Part shown: piece by piece, positions 13,059 to 22,500 of the stretch
How positions within the stretch are numbered: position 1 is the first letter of the stretch
Layout of the letters: each line of letters opens with the position of its first letter
NCBI GenBank assembly: GCA_039619475.1
Contig: CM077115.1
Location: 40,734,944-40,798,943, forward strand
Reading direction: 5' to 3'
Source: Icerya purchasi
Taxonomy: Eukaryota; Arthropoda; Insecta; Hemiptera; Monophlebidae
Length of the DNA: 64,000 bases
Made by a program: the position numbers and the translations under genes
The notes under the pieces: model-generated
Told to the model about the DNA's origin: nothing
Databases searched by the model: none
The model's input: the letters and a program-made list of their open reading frames with translations, nothing else

Positions 13059-16000
13059 TATAGATATATACGTATTTATTTATATTGTAATTCCCAATAA
13101 ACTTGGGTTTGCATTAGCAAAAATTTATACAGCATACTTTTATTTACGCTGTTCGCATTGAAAAGTACGTTTTCTCTTAATTTAATGAAGAAACCAAATA
13201 TTTAGAGATACATTTGAAAGAATAACAATGAAGAATCTCTAATTTACTATGTTCACGAAATGAGTAAACTGGGAGGCGCGAGACTGTTTTTAATACAATT
13301 ACGTCTATTGTTAAAAATACAGATATTCTTTTCGGTCACAAAACATATTTACAAGCTACGATGTCTTTAATGTTTTGTTTTTTTTTTCTTTCATTATTAA
13401 CTGAAATTTAAGAAAATACGTAAATTTACCCTTACAAAGTAACGAAACTAATTAATAAATTAAAGAACGGTTAATACGAAATTGTAAGCACGAAAATTAT
13501 TTTTCGTTTCAATCGAAAATGATTAAAAGAAATTTAAACCTAAAATTCGTAAAATTAGTATTGTTATATGTGTACATACATTTAATAGTTATAAAAATAA
13601 AAACGCTTATAAAATAGGAATATATTCCTGAATTAGTTGTTCTTATAAATCCCACACAACCGCTTTCTTCCACTATACTAGTATAATCGTGTTGATTTTA
13701 CGAAGTATTATTTTTAAAAAATCACCATTATTGTCGATTAACTATAATTAATTCCATTTCTCAAAAGGTAAAATTAGATCTAAATTTCTCCGTACGCTAG
13801 AATCCACATTCACTTCTCATGTATTATTTTTTACTGACGGCTCAAAAATAAAGGAGGGCGTAGACGGTGCGTTTACCTCCCCCTCTCATCATCATTCTGA
13901 ATCCTTCAAGCTCCCTTTCTTCCGTTCTATCTTCACAGCTGAGTCAGTTTCCATTTTTCGTGCAATATCCTTTATTTCTACAACTAGCAGAATCTTCCTC
14001 ATTGTTTTCAATTCGAAAAGTGTTCTTCAAGCAATTTCTTCTCCTCTTACTCATTCCTCTAACTGTATTATATTATCAATTCGTTTCCTTTTCTTCAACT
14101 TACACTATCATCTCGTTCTATTCTTATAGACCTTTCATAGATTCCCAGTGACATTAAGGGTAATGACACGGCAGATTTTCTAGCTACTTTCTAGCTTCTG
14201 ACTTAATCATTCTTTCCTCAATCAATCATTCCAGACTTTGGTTGAATACTCTTCCCTATTCTTTAATCGTGCTTCGCACTATCTTCTCATACAGCCGGCG
14301 TCCAATCCTCAAGTTTAGTTTCCTTCCATTCTGTTCAATTGTCGCTCTACTATTGTCTCTTGAATCAGATTAAGAATTAATTATTCTCTTCTTTCCGTTT
14401 CTCGCTTTCCTTTTTTTTCTATCTCCTTTTGCTTACTGTCCTCTCCATAACTCTGATATTGCCCTTTTGTATGCGACACAAGCCATGTTTCCTTCGAATG
14501 TTCAGTCTCCTTGTTAACGGACGTTCTCTTTTTCATTCGAATACATCTTGGCTCTTGACCTTCCGGCTCCTTACAGGTCTTCCTTTATCCTTGCCTTCCC
14601 ATTTTCAACAATAATTACCTTACTTCAATCCTTTGTTCTTTCCATCTCCTATCGCTTCAGAATCTAATTTCCTAACATAACACATTTAAGTGGTTGGGTC
14701 AAAGCCAAGGGCGAGCCCTCTAAAAAAAATGAAGTTTTTTGCTTGAAAAAATTGAATGGAATGGAAAATTGTAACATTCCGAAGCAACGGAATTCAGAAA
14801 TGCGCTAGTTTTTTAAACAAAAAACCATAATTTTTCTAACGATCGGTTTGATACATTTTTATTAAACGTTATTAAATTTATTTATGCGGGGGGTGTTTTA
14901 ATGTTTTATGCAGAAAAAAACATCAATAAGATGTCCCTGGTCGATATCAACACATGCACAGGCATTGTGTGACGGGTATTCAATATTGATCATCTCGAGT
15001 CAACTTTTTGTTGTTTTATTGTTTACCCCTCCCCTCGTTGGCAATTGTTTTTTGTTTTTTTTTTTTTTTTTTATCGTTAGTAACGTCTTCATTTCCTTTG
15101 CCTATTTAATGTGATACTAAAAAAGAAAAAAATCACGTACGTTCAGTCGTTACCGAAATTGTATTAAAAATATCTGTAGATTAATTTTTTGAGAGGAATC
15201 TAATTTTTTTCTTAAGCTCAGGCGAGCATATTTCGGTTTTTATAATAAATAAATAAAAACATTTCATTAATACACAGGTAGATCAATTTAATTTTGGACC
15301 AAATTATCACTTTATATACTACACCACTTCTCTTTATATTATCCATGTGTTCGCCGGATAGAAAACATCCAATACGAACTTCTATAATTTAGTAAATATT
15401 ATGCACTGTATTATGCTTAGTAATAAAAATACGTGCGTATGTGTATATGTGCGCACGCAGCGGTCGTTTAAAATGAAAATAAGAGAGAAGAAAAAAAAAA
15501 GTGTTCCAAGCTTTTTTCAGAAAATTTGGCTGATGATTTGACTGATATATGTAAACAGTTCACGGGAAAGCAATTGGAGAAGTGTATGCACGCAGCACAG
15601 CAAATGTGATAATGCTTGACGCCGATATACAAAAACTATTTTGACGATATAATTATAACTGAGATAGAACGTTAGATGATCACTGTTAATGAACAACTGT
15701 TGATAATTTAACTGACTCTATTAAGAAACGAACATTTTGAGTATTTATGGGTCTTTCAAATCACTGCGGTTCATTAATTTAGTAAATTATTTTAATAGTT
15801 ATACGCAGTTCGATATTATAATAAATTTGTTTTTATAACGAATTTTTCATAATTAAAATTGAACATGAAGTAATATCGGATAATGCGGAACATTTTTTGT
15901 TACCACATTTCGTGTCTTTCCCGCATTGTGGCGCTTGCATATATTTCCGGTGGCGAATTTTGTCAACTTATTTAATATTTACAAATTTATAACAAAAAGT

Positions 16001-18897
16001 ACACTTTGAGTAATTATATAAATTTTAAATTGAATATTTTTGCGAATGCTCGAGGATTATGTATATTTACAATATTACGTTTTAAACGTATTTTATATAA
16101 CAAAAAATCTGAATGAAAAAATTAACGATCCCAACCTTTTTCAGCTTTTTCTTTAGCATGCAGCGATGAACTTGCGATTCATTTCAAAATGTAACCTTAT
16201 TATTTGGTAATGTGTTATAATAAAAAACATTCGAAATTATCGGCGATACGTCTGTATTTATTTTAATACTCCCCTACATAGTATAAATTGTTTCTGCGAT
16301 TTCGCTCGAGAATTTTATGTAAAGACAATATTTTTAAATTCCAGATTCTTACGCAGAGTTTTACCAATACGTTTACGGGAAATATATATATATATATATA
16401 CACCCTGTCAAGAAAGTATCGGGAATTGTCAATTTAAATCTCCCGGGTAATAGCTAGGCAGATAATTTTTTTTTTCCAGGTTGGTACAACTGTTTTGTAT
16501 TATGATGCCTATTTTTAGCGCGATCTGTCAACCAGTGTGTTTACAGCAGCTGTTAAAATCAGTCGACCTTGAAGTGTTTTGTCGAAGTTTTACAATGAGT
16601 GAAAATATTGAACAACGTACTTGTGTTAAATTCTGTGTTTCGAACGAAATTTCTTGTGCCGATACACTGAAAATGTTACAGAAGGCTTTTGGTGAATCTG
16701 CTTTATCAAAAACGCGGGTTTACGAGTGGTACAGAGCGTTCAAGGATGGTCGGGAGACGGTCGAAGACATGCCTCGCTCTGGACGGCCTTCAACGAGTGT
16801 GACCGATGATAACGTCGATAAAATCAAGGAAATCGTTGCTGAAAATTGTCATGTGAGCTTGAGAGAGATGGCTCATGGATTGGGCATGTCACACGAGAGC
16901 GTACGTACGATTGTGCACGAAAAATTGGGTATGCAACGCGTTGCGGCTCGGCTTGTTCCGAAAGACCTGAATTTCTTTCAAAAAAAGTACCGAGAACAGG
17001 TAGCTGCAGACATGCTGGATCGAGCCAATTTGGATCCTACCTTCTTGGAAAAGATAATTACTGGTGACGAGACATGGGTGTACGAGTACGACACGCTTAC
17101 GAACCAGCAATCGTCCGAATGGCGGCCAATTGGCGCGCCAAAGCCGAAAAAACCTCGCCAAAGCCGATCGAAAGTGAAGATCATGTTGATTGTTTTCTTC
17201 GATATTCGAGGCGTGGTACACTATGAATATGTGCCAGCCGGACAGACAGTCACCAAAGAGTTTTACTTAAGTGTTTTGAGACGTTTGAGAGAGGCTATCC
17301 GTCGTAAACGTAACGATTTGTGGGTCGACAATTCTTGGATTCTCCATCACGATAATGCGCCGTCTCACAAAGCCATAATTGTGAATGAGTTTTTGGCCAA
17401 ACACTCGGTAAATATCATCGAACAACCGCCGTATTCACCAGATTTAGCACCCTGCGACTTCTTCCTATTCTCAAAACTCAAATTTCCGCTACGGGGAATG
17501 CGCTTCGAATCGATTGATGACATCAAGACGAATGCGACGCGAGAGCTAAAGGCCATCCCGGAAACCGCCTATCAGAAGTGCTTTTCCGAGTGGAAAAAGC
17601 GTTGGCATATGTGCATCGCTTCGAATGGATGTTATTTTGAAGGTGACAAAATAAATTTGGATGAAAATTAAAAATTGTTCGTTTTATTTAACAATTCCCG
17701 ATACTTTCTTGACAGGGTGTATATATATATATATATAAAAAAAAAGGAATGTACAAGTATTACGCGTGTACAGGAATTTTATGGGGGGAAATAAACATAA
17801 TATAAGAAAATTTTGTATTTGATCGCTTTTTGTAATTTTCCCGCGTAACAGTGTACCTCTCCTGTGGAAAGATATACACTACTTCGCATTAATGCAACAT
17901 ATAATCAACCGTGTTTTATTTTATCTCATTTAACGCTAATTTGTCGCGATTGATTTTAAAAGGAAACGGTCATGGGACAATTCTTCGCCGCGGACACAGT
18001 ACTTCCATGAAGCAGCCTCAGCAACCTCCGATAACTTCGTCTCAGACCATGAGAATACCTCCGCCGCCGCCAATAGTGGTACAGGAGTCTAATAATGTCG
18101 CAGAATTCGATCACGTTTCATCGGCGCTTGACAGATTAGGAATTCGAATCAACGGCTCCTTGTCACAATCTGAACCTTCCGTGCCCGCTACAGCCGCTAT
18201 TTTTTCAGATAATAAAATAGATCATCATCCGTCCGCCTGTGTACTATACTTCCCGACAGACGTCCCCGAGCCCGAATCGCTGGTTGACAAAAGCAGTCTA
18301 GAACCATCCAGTATGACTACGAATGCGTCCTCCTGTAGCGAAATTCAAGATCAAATACGCGCCACCCAATTGCGACGGCTTAATCGAGAGATGACACCGA
18401 CCATATCGGAAGTGTATCATGAACGGAATATCGGTTTAGGCCTGGCTCCTTCATTGTCGAAACTCCTACTGCCGGTAACCGAAGAAAAGGATACTACCGC
18501 CGTCACGAGCAGTACGCACAATAACAGTAAAGGTAACAGTAACGACAATCCGGTGAAGGACGACTGGTTGTCGCCGTCGGTTCTGCAACAGTTTGGAAAC
18601 GAGAACGGTACTTCGCCGTACAGCGAGCTGAGTCGTCGTGATGAGGGGGACGGGAGATCAATAGCTGACTCGCAGTGCAGCACCGGAAGTTACAATATGG
18701 CGAAAAAAACCATCGCCGACCATTCCGGTTGCGCCAGCAAATACGAAGACGATTCGAATGCGAACGGCAAACTGAAAAACAATCTCGCTTCACCATCGGC
18801 CGTTACGACCAACGGCAGGATATTTTCAAAATGTCAACCTCCGCCTATGTCGCATCCTAGACCTAATATACAACCTCCTTCTCCTCCTAGTCATTAA
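1616..18897 (+). CDS. TTC28: TTC28-like tetratricopeptide/CHAT protein, C-terminal 818 residues (5' end outside window)
   Basis: Joined exons 1616-1869, 2302-2511, 2615-2692, 3357-3510, 4294-4488, 8059-8166, 10491-10738, 12708-12984 and 17963-18897 make one open frame with GT-AG borders and matching phases (0,0,0,1,1,1,0,1). The first three exons encode the C-terminal half of a CHAT (caspase-HetF-associated with TPRs) domain, with GWATADGVVGLSRALLAAGA, SLWPVPDTAA and HPANWSGFLLVGAD. The next three encode the globular region that follows CHAT in TTC28-type proteins (GWKELLQSVGF, IPGCHELLASLGF). The last three encode a Ser/Pro-rich, probably disordered tail ending PPSPPSH. TTC28 is known as a large cytoplasmic TPR protein linked to spindle midzone and midbody organisation; the TPR repeats would lie upstream of the window. 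The CHAT strand that normally carries the catalytic Cys reads VVVSWSHSRD, so protease activity is unlikely. Family call firm; function inferred from the family. Confidence 0.9.
2302..2511 (+). CDS. TTC28: TTC28 exon (CHAT domain, part 2)
   Basis: Acceptor TATATAG, donor TTG|GTACCG, phase 0 at both ends. Encodes SRALAEAMQTVQ and the terminal CHAT motif HPANWSGFLLVGAD, then a helical segment. Confidence 0.9.
2615..2692 (+). CDS. TTC28: TTC28 exon (post-CHAT helix)
   Basis: 78-bp exon, acceptor TTTTTAG, donor AAA|GTAAGA, phase 0 at both ends. Encodes VEKSLQRINRGQKNAMYTTQ and a short remainder. Too short to stand out alone; it is supported by frame continuity between its neighbours. Confidence 0.85.
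2693..3356 (+). other. TTC28 intron
   Basis: 664-bp AT-rich intron with canonical GTAAGA donor and TACCAG acceptor. No element recognised. Confidence 0.8.
3357..3510 (+). CDS. TTC28: TTC28 exon
   Basis: Acceptor ATACCAG, donor TAG|GTAACT, ends in phase 1 (first base of Gly). Encodes NGWKELLQSVGFRFEPAANG and SSVFFPQSDPDDRLSHCSNS, the conserved region after CHAT. Confidence 0.9.
3511..4293 (+). other. TTC28 intron
   Basis: 783-bp AT-rich intron with a short (TA)n near 4008-4022. Nothing else seen. Confidence 0.75.
4294..4488 (+). CDS. TTC28: TTC28 exon
   Basis: Acceptor ATTTTAG, donor TAG|GTAAGT, phase 1 to phase 1. Encodes GLSGISLNALSKLI and VKLWQIPGCHELLASLG. Confidence 0.9.
5391..6435 (+). 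mobile_element. Degenerate Mutator-like (MULE) DNA transposon with FLYWCH finger
   Basis: The left end (GGATTCACGGGCATTTTC) matches the reverse complement of the right end (GGTTCCCAGACATTTTC), and inside both ends come CCC(A/G)AAAGACAAT(G/A)CCCCGA blocks, so the element has long imperfect terminal inverted repeats. It is flanked by ATAAAAA (5384-5390 and 6436-6442), a likely trace of the target duplication. Inside, a + frame at about 5650-5765 reads VDGFVYVRLKTRNERIYVYW then CRLVRNKECTSRAVTN, the pattern of a FLYWCH zinc finger. At 6028-6090 the frame reads RTNNASESWHNRFRVVIGKH, the late block of MULE transposases (usual form RTNN..E.WHN.F). The catalytic core between them is missing, so this is an internally deleted, non-autonomous copy in a TTC28 intron. 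The open frame on the opposite strand is a shadow. Confidence 0.75.
6436..8058. other. TTC28 intron remainder
   Basis: AT-rich intron with a few less AT-rich islands (about 7140-7330 and 7730-7880) that I cannot assign to any element. No exon signal until the acceptor ACAATAG at 8058. Confidence 0.55.
8059..8166 (+). CDS. TTC28: TTC28 exon
   Basis: 108 bp, acceptor ACAATAG, donor ACG|GTGAGT, phase 1 to phase 1. Encodes FDLMEVGADEVTLRMGKQAN then IQFVLQALLALY, completing the structured post-CHAT region. Confidence 0.9.
8940..9640 (+). mobile_element. Degenerate mariner transposase fragment
   Basis: Broken + frames give the order typical of mariner: a helix-turn-helix region (KFSRSAKETFDE, RAQVFRRHKQ), LEQIENDPNILE, ITGNETWSFQYSPATQR near 9372-9420 (Asp of the usual TGDE changed to Asn), then SKVKTMICFFNSKGVMM and TPPRQTMNQH. 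There are many stops and an A-run near 9290-9301. The third catalytic block was not found. Terminal repeats not identified. Different lineage from the intact mariners in this window. Confidence 0.65.
9641..10490. other. TTC28 intron remainder
   Basis: Possible C-terminal debris of the decayed mariner to about 10080, then plain intron up to the acceptor GAAACAG. No coding signal. Confidence 0.5.
10491..10738 (+). CDS. TTC28: TTC28 exon (Ser-rich tail)
   Basis: Acceptor TGAAACAG, donor AAAG|GTAACA, phase 1 to phase 0. Encodes a low-complexity Ser/Thr/Pro segment (LASSSSLESLTSDRED, SPLPRTSLRPSIRSS) ahead of the long tail. Confidence 0.88.
11230..11470 (+). repeat. Dispersed inverted-repeat element, copy A (truncated)
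   Basis: Begins TTACAACGTAATTC, then CCCCCCATTAGAAAAAATG and TCCCAATTTTATGTAACG, then GTTGATGCCAGTAAGAATTA, TACAAAGTATAGAAGA and GCGAGGCCAAAATG. The same blocks in the same order or inverted occur at 28334-28762 and 49079-49880, so this is one repeat family. Copy A is followed by (TA)n. Confidence 0.75.
11508..11570 (+). repeat. tRNA-like SINE head fragment (tentative)
   Basis: Contains a B-box-like GTTCGAATCCTAC and a short end pairing GGCAG/CTGCC. It resembles the piece at 40406-40470 (shared ATTAGGCA.CGG start and TTC.AAT.CC...CCG.AC end). Too short and irregular for a functional tRNA. Confidence 0.35.
11677..12565 (-). mobile_element. Internally deleted mariner (minus strand)
   Basis: Terminal inverted repeats TGAGGTCTGTCGATTAAGTT and (right, reversed) CGAGCTCTCTCGAATAAGTT continue into CTGGGATT/CCGGGATT. 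TA lies directly outside both ends (11675-11676 and 12566-12567). On the minus strand, the N-terminal transposase start MCDKKSE is followed, after shifts, by ECVRSLMLANRQMSFRVI, a typical mariner helix-turn-helix stretch. The tail reads SKIHFTPLYESNPRT. Most of the catalytic core is gone; at 889 bp it is about two thirds of a full mariner. A lineage distinct from the intact copies. Confidence 0.75.
12708..12984 (+). CDS. TTC28: TTC28 exon (Ser/Gly-rich tail)
   Basis: Acceptor AATACAG, donor GAAG|GTTAGT, phase 0 to phase 1. Encodes VLPSKHNRRPTIGNTNGGGG, TPSPPTPIGSFDSVGLTLPH and a Ser-rich end SSSSTSSTTDWEG. Confidence 0.88.
12994..13056. repeat. (TA)n microsatellite
   Basis: Uninterrupted (AT)n of about 63 bp, ten bases after the donor of the preceding TTC28 exon. 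The longest simple repeat in the window. Confidence 0.95.
13057..13739. other. TTC28 intron, no element seen
   Basis: AT-rich sequence without recognisable coding or repeat structure. Confidence 0.6.
13740..14735 (+). mobile_element. Degenerate LINE 3' end with RNase H domain
   Basis: The + strand reads YFFTDGSKIKEGVDGAFTSP near 13825-13885, then FFRSIFTAESVSIFRAISFI and FNSKSVLQAISSPLTHSSN. This is the order of an RNase H domain in I/Jockey/R1-type LINEs: TDGSK with the first Asp, AES with the Glu, then an N.K.VL block where the second Asp is lost. Downstream frames are shifted and contain a cysteine/histidine remnant. It ends near 14700-14735 with a small GGGC/GCCC hairpin and an A-run (CTCTAAAAAAAA), plausibly the 3' terminus. 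Stops throughout; dead copy. Confidence 0.65.
14736..16400. other. TTC28 intron remainder
   Basis: AT-rich intron with a T-run near 15057-15072 and (TA)n at 16386-16400, which is the mariner target. No exon recognised. Confidence 0.55.
16401..17719 (+). mobile_element. Intact mariner element, copy 1
   Basis: 1319 bp. The left end CACCCTGTCAAGAAAGTATC is perfectly inverted at the right end (GATACTTTCTTGACAGGGTG); pairing extends to about 29 bp. The target TA is duplicated on each side (16399-16400 and 17720-17721) inside a (TA)n tract. It carries one uninterrupted transposase frame. Copy 2 at 47750-49068 differs by only two bases that I can see. Position: TTC28 intron, 243 bp before the acceptor exon at 17963. 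Confidence 0.95.
16595..17671 (+). CDS. Mariner transposase (DD34D), copy 1
   Basis: 358 residues starting at MSENIEQR. The open frame extends 38 codons further upstream without a good mariner start, so the internal Met is preferred. It has the N-terminal helix-turn-helix DNA-binding part (about residues 1-115, with RVYEWYRAFKDGRE and GRPST) and the catalytic core: D158 in ITGDETWVYEYD, D253 in HHDNAPSHKA and D288 in YSPDLAPCDFF, with exactly 34 residues between the last two. It would cut and paste the element at TA sites using the flanking inverted repeats. No stop or frameshift, so it looks potentially active. It carries A314 and S331, whereas copy 2 carries S314 and A331. Confidence 0.95.
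   Translation: MSENIEQRTCVKFCVSNEISCADTLKMLQKAFGESALSKTRVYEWYRAFKDGRETVEDMPRSGRPSTSVTDDNVDKIKEIVAENCHVSLREMAHGLGMSHESVRTIVHEKLGMQRVAARLVPKDLNFFQKKYREQVAADMLDRANLDPTFLEKIITGDETWVYEYDTLTNQQSSEWRPIGAPKPKKPRQSRSKVKIMLIVFFDIRGVVHYEYVPAGQTVTKEFYLSVLRRLREAIRRKRNDLWVDNSWILHHDNAPSHKAIIVNEFLAKHSVNIIEQPPYSPDLAPCDFFLFSKLKFPLRGMRFESIDDIKTNATRELKAIPETAYQKCFSEWKKRWHMCIASNGCYFEGDKINLDEN
17963..18897 (+). CDS. TTC28: TTC28 terminal exon
   Basis: Acceptor TTTAAAAG, phase 1, open for 311 codons to TAA. Encodes a Ser/Pro/Asn-rich tail with two Pro-rich patches (MRIPPPPPIVVQ near its start, QPPSPPSH at the end) and a more conserved-looking segment IQDQIRATQLRRLNREMTPT. Probably disordered. The open frames on the minus strand here are shadows. 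Confidence 0.88.
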
Positions 18898-19201
18898 AAT
18901 TAATTCGCCCTCTCTCTATTATTTTTAACTTTACATAAAGTAGTACCACAATTAAGACATTTTTATATGCTTATAAGCCATATATTTTTTTTGTTTATTT
19001 TTTTTTTTTTTTTTTTTTAGTAAAATTTTAATTCTTTTAAAAAAATTATTAGTGTAAGTAGGATATTAAAAATTCCCATAAGAGTTTACGTAAAATAACA
19101 ATACGCTCTAACTAGCTGATAATTATAAAATATTCCTATTGTTCCTCATTATTATTCCATTTTTATGTTATATATCGTTACGCACTTTTTTGTATACAAA
19201 A

Positions 19202-19278
19202 AATAAAAAAAAATAAAAAAAAGACAACTATTATATTACTTTGCATAATCCAAAACAAAACTATGTAAGCATAATAAA
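19202..19278 (+). terminator. Candidate TTC28 polyadenylation signals
   Basis: AATAAA occurs on the + strand at 19202-19207 and 19273-19278, about 300-380 bp after the TTC28 stop. Which is used cannot be told from sequence. Confidence 0.45.
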
Positions 19279-19295
19279 TACAATTTTTTAGATTT

Positions 19296-19318
19296 TTTAT
19301 TACCGCCTTTTATTTATT
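19296..19318 (-). terminator. Candidate SF3A1 polyadenylation signals
   Basis: AATAAA on the minus strand occurs at 19313-19318, 19309-19314 and 19296-19301, about 165-185 bases after the SF3A1 stop. Their closeness to the TTC28 signals suggests that the two 3' UTRs nearly touch or overlap. Confidence 0.45.
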
Positions 19319-19478
19319 TTACTCGTCTATTTACATGGCTATATCGATAAATTAAGAAAATAAGAATGTGTACGCTTCGAAATAAGAATAAGGTAGTCTC
19401 TAAAAATACGTGTCACGATGCATTCTCACTTTTTAGTCGAACCGTATAAAATATATCCGTAGTGAAAGTTAGAACCGA

Positions 19479-19580
19479 TTACTTTTTACGGCCACCACGT
19501 TCTTTCAGCTGTAAATTGAGAACAGTATTCGGTCCGATGTTGTAGTAAGCTAAAGAATTCGAATCTTTCAAGAATAAACC
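19479..19580 (-). CDS. SF3A1: SF3A1 exon 14 (end of ubiquitin-like domain)
   Basis: Acceptor TTTTGCAG, phase 0, stop TAA at 19481-19479. Encodes GLFLKDSNSLAYYNIGPNTV and the basic tail LKERGGRKK, the RGG-type end known in SF3A1. Confidence 0.97.
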   Translation of the reverse strand, partial: GLFLKDSNSLAYYNIGPNTVLNLQLKERGGRKK

Positions 19581-22500
19581 CTGCAAAAAAAAAAAAAAAA
19601 TGAGATCACCTTAAAACATTTTATTCGATTAACCACATTTATATCGCTACGTGATTGAAAAATAGCGATTATAATAAATCCCTGAACAATAAAAATCAAA
19701 AATATTAAAAAGCTACATCCAAACTAATAATGCCAGAACTGAGCCTAGCTCAAAACAATCGCTACAACATCGTAGTTTAGTTCTATCTTCTGATCTACAA
19801 TTGAAGAATATAAGAAAGAATACGAATACTTTAAAATCATAATGCACGTCGTTAGTTTTTATCAGAAAAATCTGAATTAAAGAAGAAGAAAAAACTTGTT
19901 AATAAAATTGAATATAATTAAATAATTTAACAGTTTAACTCTTACGCATCATGTTCTATTTAAATATGTTCAACTCGTAGATATATAAAAACTCGATTCT
20001 TTTGACCTCATCAAAAAGCCAAGCTCCCTATGAACGCCTCATACTGGTGCATGTATAATGCTTATAAATGGGTTGTTTCCACCAACTACGTCATTCGTAC
20101 GTTTTTTTAAGCCAGTAATAGTTAATAATTATTTTTCCGCAAAAATCTCTATACTGAAAATTATTTATATACATATATATGATATTAAATAAATAAATAA
20201 ATAATCGCTAATAATCACGTGGTAGGCAATGGCAAACCACCACGTATACCATCATATGCGCGCTAGTTCAGTACACACAGCAGACACACGCGGGACTGCA
20301 CTTGTAACGCGAAAACAAGCGACTGCAATCAGTTCCGCGTGTGGTCTTGCGTGCGTACACTCGCGTTGCCTATAGCACTTGCCATGAGCGCTGCCTATTC
20401 TGTACAACTAGAATGTACCAATAGGTAGTCACGACGCTCGGAATCGAGCGATACGACTCAGATGATGATGATGATGATATGATATATGATAATGCTGATC
20501 TAACACGCCAGATAAAGTTACAAAAGAACAAGAATAATTTTTCGTATCTATTATTTACACCTTACATCTGACGCGAGAATAGCCAGCAATATATTCGCGA
20601 AGTAAGCTTTAGGAAATATTTAATACACACTTTATTAGACTTCAGGTATTTTATATTGTTTAAAATAATTACATGGGATTTTAAATATTTTAAAGAAATA
20701 ATTTAAACGAAAAAAATAAATAAATAAAACGCCTACACATATTTAAAACCCGTTGGAAGTATATCTCATTACCACCACTTTAATAACGCCTCTTAATTCC
20801 AAGATTTTTAAAAACTTAAATTTGCTGCATATTCTTTTAATCATTATGGTTTAATGTATTTCATATTTTTCTTTCATTTCCAAGATCCAAGGTGTCCTTC
20901 GTTAGAACTGAGGAATATATATATAGGTTTTTTTAAACTTGCTAACTACGTTTAGATTCGTGTAATAAAGTATTTTCCGATTTACGCTGTAAATCTTACA
21001 AAACCTTTAATTTCGGTTTTCTCGCTTCTTCTTAATTTTTAATATAAATAAATTGTGAAGATTTTATTCCCATCTTAAAAATTAAAACTGTGTAATATGT
21101 CAAAAACCTAACATTTAAAGTAAACAGAAAGTTAATTCAAAAAATTGTTTATCAAAAAAAACTTCAATTTTTTTTTTTTTTGCATAAATATACATAAATG
21201 CATGTCGGATTTTAATGCTACCATTTGCAAATTCTATCTAAAAGTAGAAACTAATAAACGCTGCCGTTATTGAGTAAAAAGCCGGCTGTTCCGAATAATT
21301 ACACGATATGCTATTATATATCATAAAAACGAAATTTACAATCCGCTCCGCCAAAGCGCAATAAAAACTTACCTCCCAATTTATCTTCTGTTTACCCGGA
21401 GGCATAGTGGTAAGCTCATGTATTTTTGATTTGATAACAGCCACCGAATCCGCTAACGGTAACGTTAGCTCGACGGTCTGGCCCGCAAGTTGCCATTCTG
21501 GTTTCTCCGGAATTGTAGGACACACTATTTTGAATGTAACTGGACCCTACGAATTCAATATTTTTCATGTTACACTTTAATGAAAAAAATCTTACATACA
21601 ATTTCATTCAAGAGACAAACACGTGAAACACTCAGATTTATATTCAAATTCGCAGGTAAATTATAGACACGAGTAATAATTTTTAACTGTGTACCATATA
21701 CGTATTTTACTTATTGATTAGAATTTTCGTTTTTTTTCTCTCTTGTTTCTTATTTAAATATATTACTATATGCGGCATCATATAAAAATAACATAATAAT
21801 AATGCTTAATTTTACAATATTAAATGGTTCCGTAACGTATTCCAGCATTATTCTTTTTTGTTTTTTAATATTTAACTAACTGAAAGATGAAATTTACTCA
21901 ATTCCCAATAAAACTGTTAGAACCGTTTTCAAAATAATTCGGACACAGTTTAAGTTTTTTAATAAAATTCGATTTATCGGAAGGAAAAAGAAAAAAACGC
22001 CGTATATCTATATAATAATAGCGATAATTTTTAAAAGGTACATTTTAATAGTAATCGTTGCATTTATGCCTCTTAGCCGATTATGGTACTTTATTATAAT
22101 CACGAAAGAAAAATGTACCGTAAAACATTTAATTACATTACCGCATATTTAGTTTAAAATATAGAAAAAAAAAAAAAAAAAAATCTCGCCAACCGAAATT
22201 TTAACAAGCAGTATTCTCAAAAACTTCTCACATAAACGAACAAAACCGCCGTCGATGATTACCACCATTGTTTATTGAAAAAAATGATACACTCGTTTGT
22301 TCGAACAGAATATGGATTACAAAATTTATTTTGCAAAATTCGCGCGCAAATTAAAAAGCAGGGGGTGTTGTACGGATCATCGTGATTAAGGAAATCAAAA
22401 CGTTATTAAAGAGTATTATTTATTACTGACGACGACGACTTTGACGTTTCCATCAAAAACCCCAAGCATCTCTGTAAAATCTGACTGACGTAATAATAAT

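Larger units (their letters stand above)
18898..19478. other. Convergent 3' intergenic region
   Basis: Between the TTC28 stop (18895-18897) and the SF3A1 stop (19479-19481). Extremely AT-rich with long T and A runs (18994-19018, 19198-19224). Both 3' UTRs and polyadenylation signals must lie in or overlap this space. Confidence 0.8.

Noticed and set aside
16889..17221. Minus-strand open frames inside both mariner transposases (also 48238-48570, 17365-17556 and 48714-48905)
   Set aside because: They lie opposite the intact transposase frame, are duplicated with it and show no motif of their own.
18417..18796. Minus-strand Ser/Leu-rich frames
   Set aside because: Shadows of the TTC28 terminal exon.
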